Shown here: piece after piece, positions 18,775 through 27,693 of the stretch
How positions within the stretch are numbered: position 1 is the first letter of the stretch
Layout: the number at the start of each line of letters is the position of its first letter
Source: Rhodobacteraceae bacterium Alg231-30
GTDB lineage: Bacteria; Pseudomonadota; Alphaproteobacteria; Rhodobacterales; Rhodobacteraceae
Direction: 5' to 3'
Length of the DNA stretch: 64,000 nucleotides
Assembly: GCA_900143615.1 (NCBI GenBank)
Contig: FREU01000003.1
Coordinates: forward strand, 124,001-188,000
Notes under the pieces: generated by a model
Seen by the model: only the letters and a program-made list of their open reading frames with translations
What the model was told of the DNA's origin: nothing
Database searches by the model: none
Made by a program: the position numbers and the translations under genes

Positions 18775-19950
18775 TTAGATTGGCAAGTAGCGCACTTCGC
18801 CGCCGGCTGGCTGTTCCGGGGCATTGGGGGGGCAGATCAATAATGCGTTTGCCCGCGACAAAACCGTCAAAAGCGAGCTGTCCTGATTTTCAAAACTGGT
18901 GATCTCGCCATCCTCAACATAGGCGCGCATATAGTGCATGCGCGGGCCATTGGCAGGTAAAGGGCGCGCAAGGCGGGCGGTTCGGCTTGGGGATTGGTTT
19001 TCTCCAAGCCCTAGCATTGCGCGGATGACGGGCAAAACAAAAACCTGACCGCAAACCATTGCCGAGACAGGATTCCCGGGCAGGCCGATCATCATCGGGC
19101 CATTCGCCATTCGTCCCGCCATCAACGGTTTGCCTGGACGCATCGCGATTTTATAAAAACTACGCTTCATACCCAGAGATTGCGCAACATCTCCAACCAA
19201 ATCGTGGTCGCCAACGGATGCGCCGCCAATTGTAATCACCAGATCGGCATCCTCCGCCAGCGAAAAGGCCATTTCAAGCGAGGATCGCGTGTCTTTGGCG
19301 ATCGGCAAAAGGCGGGCTTCGGCGCCCGCATCACGCAACATAGCCTGCAGGCCAAAACTGTTGGAGGCAATGATTTGATCGGGTCCAGGGGTTTCGCCTG
19401 GCATGACCAACTCGTCGCCAGTCGACAGGATCGCCACGATAGGTTTACGCACGACGGGCACCTGATCGATGTTCATAGATGCCAACAGTGCAATATCGGA
19501 GGGGCGTAAAACGCGGGGGGCGGAAATCGAATCTCCAGACCGGAAATCGCCGCCTAATGGTCTGATATGAAAACCGGAATCCAGATTTTTGCTGAGCGTG
19601 ATTTGGTCATCTTCGCGGCTGACATCTTCTTGGATGATGACCCGCGTTACACCCGCAGGTACCGGAGCACCTGTGAAAATGCGAACGGCTTCGCCTACAC
19701 CGACGGAACCAGAGAAGCTATGTCCGGCGGCAGCTTCACCAATGACTTTATAGGTTGCCCCAGGCTCCGCACCTTCGGCCTGCACGCCATAGCCATCCAT
19801 CGCCGACGACGAAAACGGGGGTTGGTCGCGCCGTGCGGCGACCTCCTGTGCCATAACACGTCCGTTTGCCTGTCCTAGTGGCGCAGATTCAATCTCCAGC
19901 GGTTTGGCAAGAGCGAAGAGATGGTCGAGAGCCTCGGAAACTGAGATCAT
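18775..19950 (-). CDS. moeA: Molybdopterin molybdotransferase
   Basis: Inserts molybdate into adenylated molybdopterin, the last step of molybdenum cofactor synthesis. It is 391 aa, the usual length, with an N-terminal [16 protein letters not shown] motif and the MPT-binding [10 protein letters not shown] near residue 185. The metal/substrate segment [14 protein letters not shown] (near 230) and the [11 protein letters not shown] motif are also present. Its ATG overlaps the moaC stop (ATGA), so the two are translationally coupled at the end of the trp-moa operon. Confidence 0.95.
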   Translation of the reverse strand: MISVSEALDHLFALAKPLEIESAPLGQANGRVMAQEVAARRDQPPFSSSAMDGYGVQAEGAEPGATYKVIGEAAAGHSFSGSVGVGEAVRIFTGAPVPAGVTRVIIQEDVSREDDQITLSKNLDSGFHIRPLGGDFRSGDSISAPRVLRPSDIALLASMNIDQVPVVRKPIVAILSTGDELVMPGETPGPDQIIASNSFGLQAMLRDAGAEARLLPIAKDTRSSLEMAFSLAEDADLVITIGGASVGDHDLVGDVAQSLGMKRSFYKIAMRPGKPLMAGRMANGPMMIGLPGNPVSAMVCGQVFVLPVIRAMLGLGENQSPSRTARLARPLPANGPRMHYMRAYVEDGEITSFENQDSSLLTVLSRANALLICPPNAPEQPAGGEVRYLPI

Positions 19951-20435
19951 TTTGCTTCGTAACGTCCTGATTTTCCGCCGTCTTTCAACACCACACGGAC
20001 ACCGCCGATTTCCATAGCCTTATCGACGGCTTTGGACATGTCATAGACGGTTAAGGCGGCGATATTCACCGCTGTGAGGGCTTCCATTTCAACACCGGTT
20101 TGGCCGGTGGTCTTTACAGTGGCCTCGATACGCACTCCAGGAATCGATGCATCCGGTGTCAACTCAACCGCAACTTTGGTGATGGGCAGTGGGTGGCAGA
20201 GCGGGATCAGCGAGGCGCATTGTTTCGCACCCATGATACCGGCAAGCCGCGCAACACCTAGAACGTCACCCTTTTTAGCGCGACCTTCTGCAATGATATC
20301 ATAGGTTTCACGCGCCATCTTGATCCAGCCTTCAGCGACTGCGACACGCGATGTGACCGCTTTGTCAGAAACGTCCACCATGTGGGCGTCGCCTTTGCCG
20401 TCAAAATGTGTCAGGCCAGAGGGTGCGTCGCTCAT
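19947..20435 (-). CDS. moaC: Cyclic pyranopterin monophosphate synthase
   Basis: Forms cyclic pyranopterin monophosphate with the radical SAM enzyme MoaA in molybdenum cofactor synthesis. It is 162 aa, with [22 protein letters not shown] at the start, the [14 protein letters not shown] motif near 75, and the conserved [16 protein letters not shown] (112-126) and [10 protein letters not shown] (135-144) segments. The start codon shares one base with the trpC stop (TAATG), and the stop overlaps moeA. Confidence 0.96.
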   Translation of the reverse strand: MSDAPSGLTHFDGKGDAHMVDVSDKAVTSRVAVAEGWIKMARETYDIIAEGRAKKGDVLGVARLAGIMGAKQCASLIPLCHPLPITKVAVELTPDASIPGVRIEATVKTTGQTGVEMEALTAVNIAALTVYDMSKAVDKAMEIGGVRVVLKDGGKSGRYEAK

Positions 20436-21247
20436 TACATCGCTCCTGCGGTCAGTGGGTTGGCCAGCAGGTCACGTGTTGCGGCGGCCACATCGTCTTG
20501 ACGCATCAAGCTTTCACCAATCAGGAAAATCCGTGATCCATAGCGTGCCATATCGGCGAGATCGGCTGCGGTGTTTAGACCGCTTTCACAGACAATAAGG
20601 CGATCCGCTGGCACCTGTTTAGAGAGGGTCCGTGTAGTGTCCAGCGTCGTTTCAAACGTCTTGAGATTGCGGTTATTGATGCCCATGAGCTCGGATTTAA
20701 GCTGGCTTGCACGTTCAAGTTCTTCGGCATTGTGCACTTCTAAAAGCACATCCATTTTCCAGGAAAGCGCAGCTTCCTCAAGCTCTTGCGCTTGAGCATC
20801 GCTGACAGATGCCATGATGATCAGGATGCAATCGGCGCCAAGGGCACGCGCTTCGGTCACCTGGTATGTGTCATACATGAAATCTTTGCGCAGCGCAGGC
20901 AGAGAGCAGGCTTCGCGTGCTTGGGTCAGAAAGGATTTATCGCCCTGAAAGCTGGGCGTGTCCGTGAGCACAGAAAGACAGGTTGCGCCGCCTTCTTCAT
21001 AGGCTCGTGCCAATTCAGGAGGATTAAAGTCCTCGCGAATCAAACCTTTGGATGGGGATGCTTTCTTGATTTCAGCAATTAAGCCATAGCCAGAGCGTGA
21101 GGCCATGCGCAGCGCATTGGCAAATCCGCGTGTCGGGCCTGCTTCGCGCGCTTCAGCTTCGACAGCTTCCAATGGTTTGGCAGCTTTGTCAGCGGCGATT
21201 TCTTCGAGCTTATAAGCTTTGATTTTATCCAGAACGGTCTCGGTCAT
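20435..21247 (-). CDS. trpC: Indole-3-glycerol phosphate synthase
   Basis: Closes the indole ring from carboxyphenylamino-deoxyribulose phosphate in tryptophan synthesis. A monofunctional TIM barrel of 270 aa (no fused TrpF). Motifs in order: [46 protein letters not shown] and CESGLNT. The start overlaps the upstream ung gene (ATGA) and the end overlaps moaC, so it sits in a tightly coupled operon. Confidence 0.96.
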   Translation of the reverse strand: MTETVLDKIKAYKLEEIAADKAAKPLEAVEAEAREAGPTRGFANALRMASRSGYGLIAEIKKASPSKGLIREDFNPPELARAYEEGGATCLSVLTDTPSFQGDKSFLTQAREACSLPALRKDFMYDTYQVTEARALGADCILIIMASVSDAQAQELEEAALSWKMDVLLEVHNAEELERASQLKSELMGINNRNLKTFETTLDTTRTLSKQVPADRLIVCESGLNTAADLADMARYGSRIFLIGESLMRQDDVAAATRDLLANPLTAGAM

Positions 21248-21909
21248 GCGTCAGTCCAATTTATCGGCGGCCGTTCTTGGGCCGCGAGCCATGTGTTGAT
21301 GCGTGAAAACGGCCGTGACCCAAAGAAACCACGTCGGGCAGACAGCGGAGAGGGATGGGCCGTTTGGATCATCAAGTGTTGGGCGCCATCTTTAGGCGAT
21401 GTGATGCGCGGCGCAAGGGCCTGTGCCTGTTTTCCCCACAGAACAAAGGCTGTGGGTCGTTGAGACACCTCGGAGAGGACCTGATCGGCTAGGGATTGCC
21501 AGCCCAACGACTTGTGATCGTTGGCCTCGCCTTCGGGCACGCTGAGGCAGGTGTTGAGCAACAAAACGCCCTGCTTGGCCCAAAATCTGAGATCACCCGA
21601 GTCCGGCTGTTTGCCTATATCTTGCTGCATCTCTCTGAAAATATTGCTTAAAGATCGCGGCAATGGGTGCACTTCGGATTCAACGGAAAACGACAGCCCA
21701 TGCGCATGTCCGACGGTCGGATACGGATCTTGGCCCAATATCACGACAGATACAGCTTCGGGCGGTGTGAAAGAAAGGGCCGCAAAACGCTGGTCTGCAG
21801 GCGGAAGGATATTGCGCGGATCCTGCGCGATTGCTCTTTCAATGTTCGGTAGGTCTTCCTGAAAAAAGGGCAGGTGGGCCCATCTTTCAGGAATTGGCGT
21901 GTCACTCAT
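21244..21909 (-). CDS. ung: Uracil-DNA glycosylase
   Basis: Removes uracil from DNA as the first step of base excision repair. Family 1 enzyme of about 221 aa. The catalytic water-activating loop is [21 protein letters not shown], with Asp in [16 protein letters not shown] and the [20 protein letters not shown]-intercalation loop are present. ATG 21909 is preferred; GTG 21918 would add three residues. The gene lies between trpD (16 bp upstream) and trpC (4-bp overlap), so it is expressed with tryptophan genes. Confidence 0.95.
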   Translation of the reverse strand: MSDTPIPERWAHLPFFQEDLPNIERAIAQDPRNILPPADQRFAALSFTPPEAVSVVILGQDPYPTVGHAHGLSFSVESEVHPLPRSLSNIFREMQQDIGKQPDSGDLRFWAKQGVLLLNTCLSVPEGEANDHKSLGWQSLADQVLSEVSQRPTAFVLWGKQAQALAPRITSPKDGAQHLMIQTAHPSPLSARRGFFGSRPFSRINTWLAAQERPPINWTDA

Positions 21910-21924
21910 CGTGGGCACGTGCGG

Positions 21925-22944
21925 TCACGCAGCAGAGGTCACAGCCGCAAGACCATCGACTTTGGCGCGTGCTGAGCCGCTGTCGATGCTTTCGCGAGCT
22001 TTTGCAACACCTTCGCGCAAGTCCGTCGCGGCATCGGCGACCACAAGCGCTGCGGCAGCGTTTAGCAAAACCGCATCGCGATAGGCGCCTTCGGTTCCGG
22101 CCAGAAGCGCGCGGAAAGCTTCTGCATTCTCTTGAGGTGTGCCGCCAACAATGGCTTCAAAAGGGTGTACGGGCAGGCCAGCATCTTCGGGGTGAAGTTC
22201 GACGTCCACGACGCGGCCGTCAACCTCTAGGGCAGAGACCCAGCTGACGCCGGTAATGGTCAATTCGTCCGTGCCATCAGAGCCATGAACAAGCCATGCG
22301 CGTTCGCTGCCTAGTTGGCCCAAGGTTTCGGCCATCGGACGGATCAAATCGCGGGTAAATGTGCCGGTGAGTTGACGTTTAACGCCTGCTGGGTTGGTTA
22401 ACGGGCCAAGGATATTAAAAATCGTGCGCGTGCCAAGTTCGGCACGAACCGGACCCACATGTGCCATCGCAGGGTGGTGCATCGGCGCCATCATAAAGGC
22501 GATTCCACATTCTTTCAGTGCTTTCTCAACAACTTCCGGCCCAACCATGACGTTGATGCCCATCTTAGATTGCACATCTGCCGTCCCAGATTTGGAGCTG
22601 AGATTGCGATTGCCGTGTTTAGCCACAGGTACGCCAGCGCCAGCCACCACAAAAGCGGTAGCGGTCGAGATATTCAACGTGTGTTTGCCGTCGCCCCCCG
22701 TGCCAACAATATCCATGGCACCTACTGGCGCCTGAACTGCGTGGCATTTTGCGCGCATCACGGCGGCAGCGGCGGCATATTCATCCACGGTTTCGCCGCG
22801 GGTGCGCAGCGCCATTAGCAACCCGCCAATTTGGCTGGGCGTGGCTTCACCTTCAAATAGAATGCCAAAAGCGGCCTCGGCTTCGGCGCGCGTCAACGGG
22901 CGGTCGGCGGCAGCTCCGATCAGTGGTTTGATATCATCGCTCAT
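21925..22944 (-). CDS. trpD: Anthranilate phosphoribosyltransferase
   Basis: Transfers phosphoribosyl from PRPP to anthranilate. It is 339 aa, the typical length. The PRPP site is [21 protein letters not shown] (near 78-98), followed by [16 protein letters not shown] and the GPLTNPA segment. The ATG overlaps the trpG stop by 4 bp, giving TrpG-TrpD coupling without fusion. Confidence 0.96.
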   Translation of the reverse strand: MSDDIKPLIGAAADRPLTRAEAEAAFGILFEGEATPSQIGGLLMALRTRGETVDEYAAAAAVMRAKCHAVQAPVGAMDIVGTGGDGKHTLNISTATAFVVAGAGVPVAKHGNRNLSSKSGTADVQSKMGINVMVGPEVVEKALKECGIAFMMAPMHHPAMAHVGPVRAELGTRTIFNILGPLTNPAGVKRQLTGTFTRDLIRPMAETLGQLGSERAWLVHGSDGTDELTITGVSWVSALEVDGRVVDVELHPEDAGLPVHPFEAIVGGTPQENAEAFRALLAGTEGAYRDAVLLNAAAALVVADAATDLREGVAKARESIDSGSARAKVDGLAAVTSAA

Positions 22945-23534
22945 GTCGAAGCGCCTTCTGTCTGGGGCATCATGTCGAGGAAGTTCTTCAACATCGCGTG
23001 GCCATGCTCAGACGCAATAGATTCGGGATGGAATTGAACACCTTGAATGGGCAAGTCGCGGTGTTGTAGCCCCATAATGGTGCCATCGTTTAGTTCGGCT
23101 GTCACTTCAAGGCACTCGGGAAGAGTTTCGCGCTCCACAATCAGGGAATGATAGCGCGTGGCTTCGAATGGTGAGGGCAGGCCGTTGAAAACACCTTTGT
23201 TTTCATGACGCATTGTGCCCATTTTACCGTGAACGATCTCATGGCAGCGCACCACGTTGCCGCCAAATGCCTGTCCGATGGTCTGATGCCCGAGGCAGAC
23301 ACCCATCAAAGGCGTGCGGGTTTCTGCCGCCGCTTGGGTCAACGCAAGGCAAATGCCAGCCTGATCGGGGTCACAGGGGCCGGGTGAGAGCAGGATTCCT
23401 GCCGGATTCATCCCCATAGCGTCCTGCACAGTCAGCGCATCATTGCGCCAGACCTGCACATCTGCGCCCAACTCGCCCAGATAATGCACTAGGTTATAGG
23501 TAAAACTGTCGTAATTATCGATCAGAAGCAGCAT
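22941..23534 (-). CDS. trpG: Anthranilate synthase glutamine amidotransferase component
   Basis: Releases ammonia from glutamine for anthranilate formation by TrpE; homologues may also serve folate synthesis. Class I amidotransferase of 197 aa with [15 protein letters not shown], nucleophile Cys in [15 protein letters not shown] (near 83), and the His-Glu pair in [13 protein letters not shown] (near 174). First gene of the trpG-trpD-ung-trpC-moaC-moeA run. trpE is 9.6 kb away on the same strand. Confidence 0.95.
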   Translation of the reverse strand: MLLLIDNYDSFTYNLVHYLGELGADVQVWRNDALTVQDAMGMNPAGILLSPGPCDPDQAGICLALTQAAAETRTPLMGVCLGHQTIGQAFGGNVVRCHEIVHGKMGTMRHENKGVFNGLPSPFEATRYHSLIVERETLPECLEVTAELNDGTIMGLQHRDLPIQGVQFHPESIASEHGHAMLKNFLDMMPQTEGAST

Positions 23535-23680
23535 TTTATCAGTTCTTGTCCCAAAGCTACGAAACAGACTAGAGGCTTAGGCCCACGTCGCGGTATACAT
23601 GCTCAGGCTTGGCGTTGAGGGTCAAGAGGGGCACGGGCGGTATCGGCCCTAAAAAGATGGACTAATAGGGGACAGGGCAC

Positions 23681-25072
23681 ATGTTTCGCGGATTTTTGTC
23701 TGGGATCATCTGGGGGATGATTATTGTGGTGGTGGTTGTCGGGCTGGCGTCGCTGCTTGCGCCGCTGCCTGCAACGGTGACACCACAGACGTCAGCAGCA
23801 GTGGCAACTGAAGGAGAAGTGGGCAGCAGCCCAAGTGATGCGCCAAGTGGTGGATCGGCGGCAGATGTGCAGGTGGATGAACCTGTGCAACCCGACGCGC
23901 CAACACAAGGGCAAGCGGGGGCCTTGCCAGCGACGGATACGGCGTCTGCTCCGAAACCTGAGACAGCGACATTGGATGCCGCAATGAGCGCGCCGGACGC
24001 GCCGTCTGTCGATGGAGCTGTGGCTGTAGAGGAAGAAGCACCAGTTTTGCCCAACCCGCAGGCGATGTCTCCATCAGCGCCTGCCGCTGAAGATGAACCG
24101 TCGATTTCCAACAATCCACCACAGCCGCAAGCACCTGAAGTGCAAGGGGAATCGGTGTTTCCGACACCTGAGGGTCGTGAGGAAGAGACCGCTGAAGCGG
24201 CACCTGAGCCGGTCGAAGAAGAGGCGGCGGATGTGAGCCCGTCTGCGGAACAGAATGAGGAATCAGAAGCCGAGGCGACGGCCTCGGTGCTCAAGCCCGC
24301 CGGCGATTTGAAAGAGAGTTTTCCTCAGCACAAATCAGAGCGACTTCCAACAGTGGACGGGGTGCAACAGCCGGTCGAAGTGGTCGTAACTATGGCTCCG
24401 AAGCCAGTGACTGATAACGCGCAACCGTTTGAAAATTTTGATAGAAAACCGGTTATGTCGATTGTCTTACTGGATCTGGCGGAGGAGGATGTGAACATGG
24501 ATCTTCTGTCCGGTTTGCCGTTTCCTTTGACCATTGCAGTGTCCACACTTGATCCTGATGTAGAGGCCAAAGCGCAGGATTATCGTGATCGCGGCTATGA
24601 AGTTCTGGCGATGATAGATCTGCCTGCCGAAGCCTCGCCCAGCGATGTTGAGGTTGCCATGGCGGCGCATCTTTCGGTGTCGGAAAACTTTGTTGGTGTC
24701 ATCGAAGGCGTGAACGAAGGTTTGCAAGGATCGCGCGCGGTATCCGATCAGGTGACGGCGGTTCTGAACGAAGAAGGCTTTGGATTGTTGATGTTTCCCA
24801 AGGGGTTAAATACCGCGCAAAAGCTGGCCGCCAAAGAGGGCGTGCCCTCTGCAACCGTGTTCCGCGACTTTGACAGCAAGGGGCAAACCGCGGTTGTGAT
24901 CCGGCGTTTTCTGGATCAGGCCGCGTTTAAAGCAGGTCAGGAACAGGGGGTCGTGATGGTCGGACGTTTGCGCGAAGAGACGATTTCGGCGCTGTTGTTG
25001 TGGGGCCTTCAAGACCGCGCCAACACGGTGGCTTTGGCGCCGGTGTCGGCGGCGTTTTCGACTATTCAGTAA
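23681..25072 (+). CDS. Divergent polysaccharide deacetylase family protein (YibQ-like)
   Basis: A 463-residue protein. An N-terminal membrane helix (residues ~4-30, GIIWGMIIVVVVVGLASLL) is followed by a long Pro/Ala/Glu-rich, probably disordered spacer (about 35-215). The C-terminal ~220 residues are a divergent NodB-like barrel: SIVLLDLAEED, PFPLTIAVSTL, YEVLAMIDLPAE and GFGLLMFPKGLN. The metal ligands of true deacetylases are not evident, as is usual in this family, so enzymatic activity is doubtful. It is likely an envelope protein of unknown role. Divergent from trpG, followed by a terminator. Confidence 0.8.
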   Translation: MFRGFLSGIIWGMIIVVVVVGLASLLAPLPATVTPQTSAAVATEGEVGSSPSDAPSGGSAADVQVDEPVQPDAPTQGQAGALPATDTASAPKPETATLDAAMSAPDAPSVDGAVAVEEEAPVLPNPQAMSPSAPAAEDEPSISNNPPQPQAPEVQGESVFPTPEGREEETAEAAPEPVEEEAADVSPSAEQNEESEAEATASVLKPAGDLKESFPQHKSERLPTVDGVQQPVEVVVTMAPKPVTDNAQPFENFDRKPVMSIVLLDLAEEDVNMDLLSGLPFPLTIAVSTLDPDVEAKAQDYRDRGYEVLAMIDLPAEASPSDVEVAMAAHLSVSENFVGVIEGVNEGLQGSRAVSDQVTAVLNEEGFGLLMFPKGLNTAQKLAAKEGVPSATVFRDFDSKGQTAVVIRRFLDQAAFKAGQEQGVVMVGRLREETISALLLWGLQDRANTVALAPVSAAFSTIQ

Positions 25073-25091
25073 GTTGGAAAAGGCACTGGTT

Positions 25092-25114
25092 AACGGCTGA
25101 TTTTCAGCCGTTTT
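25092..25114 (+). terminator. Intrinsic terminator after the deacetylase-like gene
   Basis: Stem AACGGCTGA (25092-25100) with its complement at 25104-25112, 3-nt loop, short T-run. 20 bp past the stop. Confidence 0.85.
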
Positions 25115-25281
25115 CGTTGTCTGTATTGCGTCGGTATTACGACGGTATTGCGACAGTGTCATTTTCGCGGTTTTGCGTTGCGTGTTTTTGTAAAGGCTAC
25201 GTCCGCGACCTATGGGAAAAACGCTACACATTTTAAGTGTTTGTGCTAGCCTTTGCACACCTTTAGGGGGAGGAAAACGGC

Positions 25282-26088
25282 ATGCCACATGCAGAACTCA
25301 ACGGCGCGCGCATACACTACACAGACACCGGCGGAGTAGGGGCTGCGATTGTGCTGTCGCACGGTTTGCTGTTCAGCGGTGAGATGTTTGAGGCGCAGGT
25401 AGCGCATTTCAAAGACCGCTTTCGCGTCATCACATTTGATCATCGCGGCCAAGGCCAGAGCGGCGTGACGCCTGACGGTTATGATATGGAGACCTTGGCC
25501 GAAGATGCCGCAGCCTTGATCGAACATCTAGGCGTGGGGCCGTGCCATTTTGTCGGTTTATCGATGGGCGGATTTGTCGGCATGCGGCTGGCGGCTCGGC
25601 GGCCTGATCTGATTGCCACGCTGACGCTGTTGGACTCCTCGGCCGAGGCTGAGCCGGACGAGAACAAGCCGAAATATCGAAAGCTGAATTTTGTGGCTCG
25701 CTGGATCGGGCTGTGGGCGGTGAGCAAACAAGTGATGCCGATCATGTTTGGGCAGACGTTTTTGGGCGATGACGCCCGCCGCTTTGAAGCGCGCCGTTGG
25801 CGCAAGGCGCTAGAGAGCAATGACCGGATTGGGATTTCACGGGCGGTGAATGGCGTGATCGAGCGGGCAGGGTGTTTGGAACTACTGGCGCAAATTGCGC
25901 TGCCGGTGGGCATTGGCGTGGGCGACGAGGATGTGGCGACGGTGCCTGCCAAGGCCGAACGAATTTGTGGTGCCATCGAGGGCGCGGAATTGGTGGTGTT
26001 TCAAGGCGCGGGGCACAGCGCGTCGATTGAAACGCCAGATCAGGTGAATGAACTGATTGAACAGACTGTGGCGCGAGTTGATGGGTAA
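25282..26088 (+). CDS. Alpha/beta fold hydrolase
   Basis: A 268-residue serine hydrolase. The nucleophile elbow is GLSMGG (Ser near residue 94), the oxyanion segment is LSHGLLFSG, the acid is probably Asp in VGDEDVATVP (near 215), and the catalytic His is in GAGHSASIETP (near 247). Overall it resembles the 3-oxoadipate enol-lactonase/haloperoxidase branch, but no aromatic pathway genes are adjacent, so the substrate is open. No signal peptide. GGGGGAGG precedes ATG 25282. A monocistronic gene between two intergenic gaps. Confidence 0.8.
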   Translation: MPHAELNGARIHYTDTGGVGAAIVLSHGLLFSGEMFEAQVAHFKDRFRVITFDHRGQGQSGVTPDGYDMETLAEDAAALIEHLGVGPCHFVGLSMGGFVGMRLAARRPDLIATLTLLDSSAEAEPDENKPKYRKLNFVARWIGLWAVSKQVMPIMFGQTFLGDDARRFEARRWRKALESNDRIGISRAVNGVIERAGCLELLAQIALPVGIGVGDEDVATVPAKAERICGAIEGAELVVFQGAGHSASIETPDQVNELIEQTVARVDG

Positions 26089-26182
26089 TTTTACGATAGG
26101 ATCGCTAATTGTTCTGGTAAGATTAAATAGAATGAGTTGCAATTATTGAGAAAACAACCCTGTCGCAACAAAGGTGGCTGCA

Positions 26183-26755
26183 ATGGTTTATGTGATGGAA
26201 TTTCTTTCCAATCCCGAAAACTCTTGGCTATGGAGCGTATTGCAGTCGTTCTTGGTTCTTGTGGGTTTTGCTTTAGTAATAAGACAAATGCGATTGGCTA
26301 GGGACCAAAACTCTATATCGCATCTGAACTTCTTTCGTGAGTTGTGGAACTCTGAGGCCGTTCTTCGTGCTCGAATGGTGATGGCTGAGGAATCTGTTCT
26401 AGAGGCGTCTGACTTTGACGCCGCGGAAGATGTTATAGCGACCTTTATGGAAGATCTAGCTGCCGCAGTTCGTGTCGGTCAAGTCAACAAAGAGCACCTA
26501 TGGAGTTACTTTAGTTTCTTTATCGAAGGTTATTGGCTGATGCTCGAGCCAAAAATAAAATTTTATCAGAAGAAGACATCGGACCCTACCTATTTCCGTG
26601 GATATCATGACTTGTATAGGCTTAGTGGAAGAATTTCCCGCCAAAAGGGGGGATTTCCTATGCTGGAAAGCTACGTAGCTTTTTTCCGAGAGGAAGAGAG
26701 CATCTATGTACGTTTTCTTCTCGATAAGCCGTCAAGAGATGCATTGATAAATTAG
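26183..26755 (+). CDS. Hypothetical single-pass membrane protein
   Basis: About 190 residues; not recognised with confidence. There is one hydrophobic segment near the N-terminus (WLWSVLQSFLVLVGFALVI, about 15-33), then a cytoplasmic, mostly helical region rich in aromatic and charged residues (HLNFFRELWNSEAVLRAR; YFSFFIEGYWLMLEPKIKFY). The layout recalls DUF4760-type proteins, but this is weak. Start: ATG 26183 follows AAAGGTGG; GTG 26174 and ATG 26195 are alternatives. Codon and base use are AT-richer than the neighbours, which suggests recent acquisition. No partner gene is evident. Confidence 0.6.
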   Translation: MVYVMEFLSNPENSWLWSVLQSFLVLVGFALVIRQMRLARDQNSISHLNFFRELWNSEAVLRARMVMAEESVLEASDFDAAEDVIATFMEDLAAAVRVGQVNKEHLWSYFSFFIEGYWLMLEPKIKFYQKKTSDPTYFRGYHDLYRLSGRISRQKGGFPMLESYVAFFREEESIYVRFLLDKPSRDALIN

Positions 26756-27178
26756 TCACCATCCGAAGCGTTCGTTTTCGCGCCCCGCCAAAGGCAATCA
26801 ACCTTTTCGGGTGAAATAGAATTTAATTTATTGGGGAGCGGGTTTCGACGTCCAATTTCAATCCCAAGACGATTTTGGTTTGGTAGCGCCTAAGGTAACT
26901 CAAATGGCTGGCGCTTTACTTGCCACACCTGAGTTAGGGCGCATTGTGACCTCGTCGTGGGAACAGTTGTTTGCCAGACTTAAGACGTCTATGCGCCGAG
27001 CAAGAAGTTCGTAAAGACTAAGTACTGTTATGGAAGCAGGCGGTCTTGTCAGGCGTGGCGCACAGCGCACAAACAAAAAGGAGAATTTGCACCCATTCGG
27101 GGCGCAAATTCTCTCAAATGATCCTGAACCGAAGTTCGTAAGGTCATCTACGATCTAGTTTGGAGGAGAGATCGCAGT
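26756..27178. other. Intergenic stretch with no supported gene
   Basis: 423 bp between the orphan membrane protein and the 55-residue peptide gene. It holds a 64-codon open stretch without a convincing start (26820-27014) and the peptide gene's terminator near 27075-27113. Nothing else is recognised. Confidence 0.6.
27074..27113 (-). terminator. Intrinsic terminator of the small secreted peptide gene
   Basis: A long stem (27081-27094 with 27099-27113; 10 perfect outer pairs, one mismatch, then GC pairs) and, on the minus strand, a U-rich tail (27074-27079). It sits 65 bp past the peptide stop. Confidence 0.88.
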
Positions 27179-27346
27179 TTAGCAGCTGTCGCCAGCAACA
27201 TGACCCATGTACAGTGGGTTGGAAATTGGTGCCGGTGTCACAGAGAAAGACGCGTCATCATTCGCGCTGTTTGCTTTTGGCATTTCCTCGGCAAGCAATG
27301 GAGACGCTGTCAAAAGTACGAATAGTCCGATAGTTGCAGTTTTCAT
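27179..27346 (-). CDS. Small secreted peptide, 55 residues
   Basis: Too short for most gene callers, but supported by several signals. ATG 27346 follows AGGGACTAAA. The first 19 residues form a Sec signal peptide (MKTATIGLFVLLTASPLLAEE, with an ALA-like LLA|E cleavage). The mature ~36 residues are polar and end in YMGHVAGDSC with a lone C-terminal cysteine. A strong intrinsic terminator follows. The precursor is monocistronic. No family is recognised. It could be a periplasmic or secreted peptide with a free or dimerising thiol; function unknown. Confidence 0.7.
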   Translation of the reverse strand: MKTATIGLFVLLTASPLLAEEMPKANSANDDASFSVTPAPISNPLYMGHVAGDSC

Positions 27347-27693
27347 TTTAGTCCCTGTTGTTTAGTCGATTTTTCGTAGTCAGTAAGGAAAATATACATT
27401 TTTATTTTGCTCAGGAAAGGGTCTTTTGGATCACGAACGCAAACAAATTTGTTATCTATTGCAACATGTTAACAGGTATTTGAGACTCATCTTTATTAAC
27501 TCGACATTAACCTGAAAGCAAGCTCGAAGGGTCACATGGCGGGCAGGCTTTCAATTTCCGCTTGAGGCTGGTGCTTTGCTTGTGACCGCTCGGTTTGGGC
27601 GCGGTGCGGTCCCGTCTCAAAGAGGCATTCGTTCGCGGCTTTGGCCTGAGGGTTGGGCCAGAGAGTTGGCCCAACTGATGCTTTAGGTGTCGA
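27347..27693. other. Intergenic stretch upstream of the small peptide gene
   Basis: 347 bp. The part next to the peptide start is AT-rich and is the likely promoter. The part near 27560-27620 is GC-rich and reads like the degenerate intergenic elements seen elsewhere in the window (CTTGTGACCGCTCGGTTTGG). No gene seen. Confidence 0.5.

Noticed and set aside
26820-27014. 64-codon open stretch, possible gene remnant
   Set aside because: Only an internal ATG (26904, 36 codons), no RBS and no recognisable motif.
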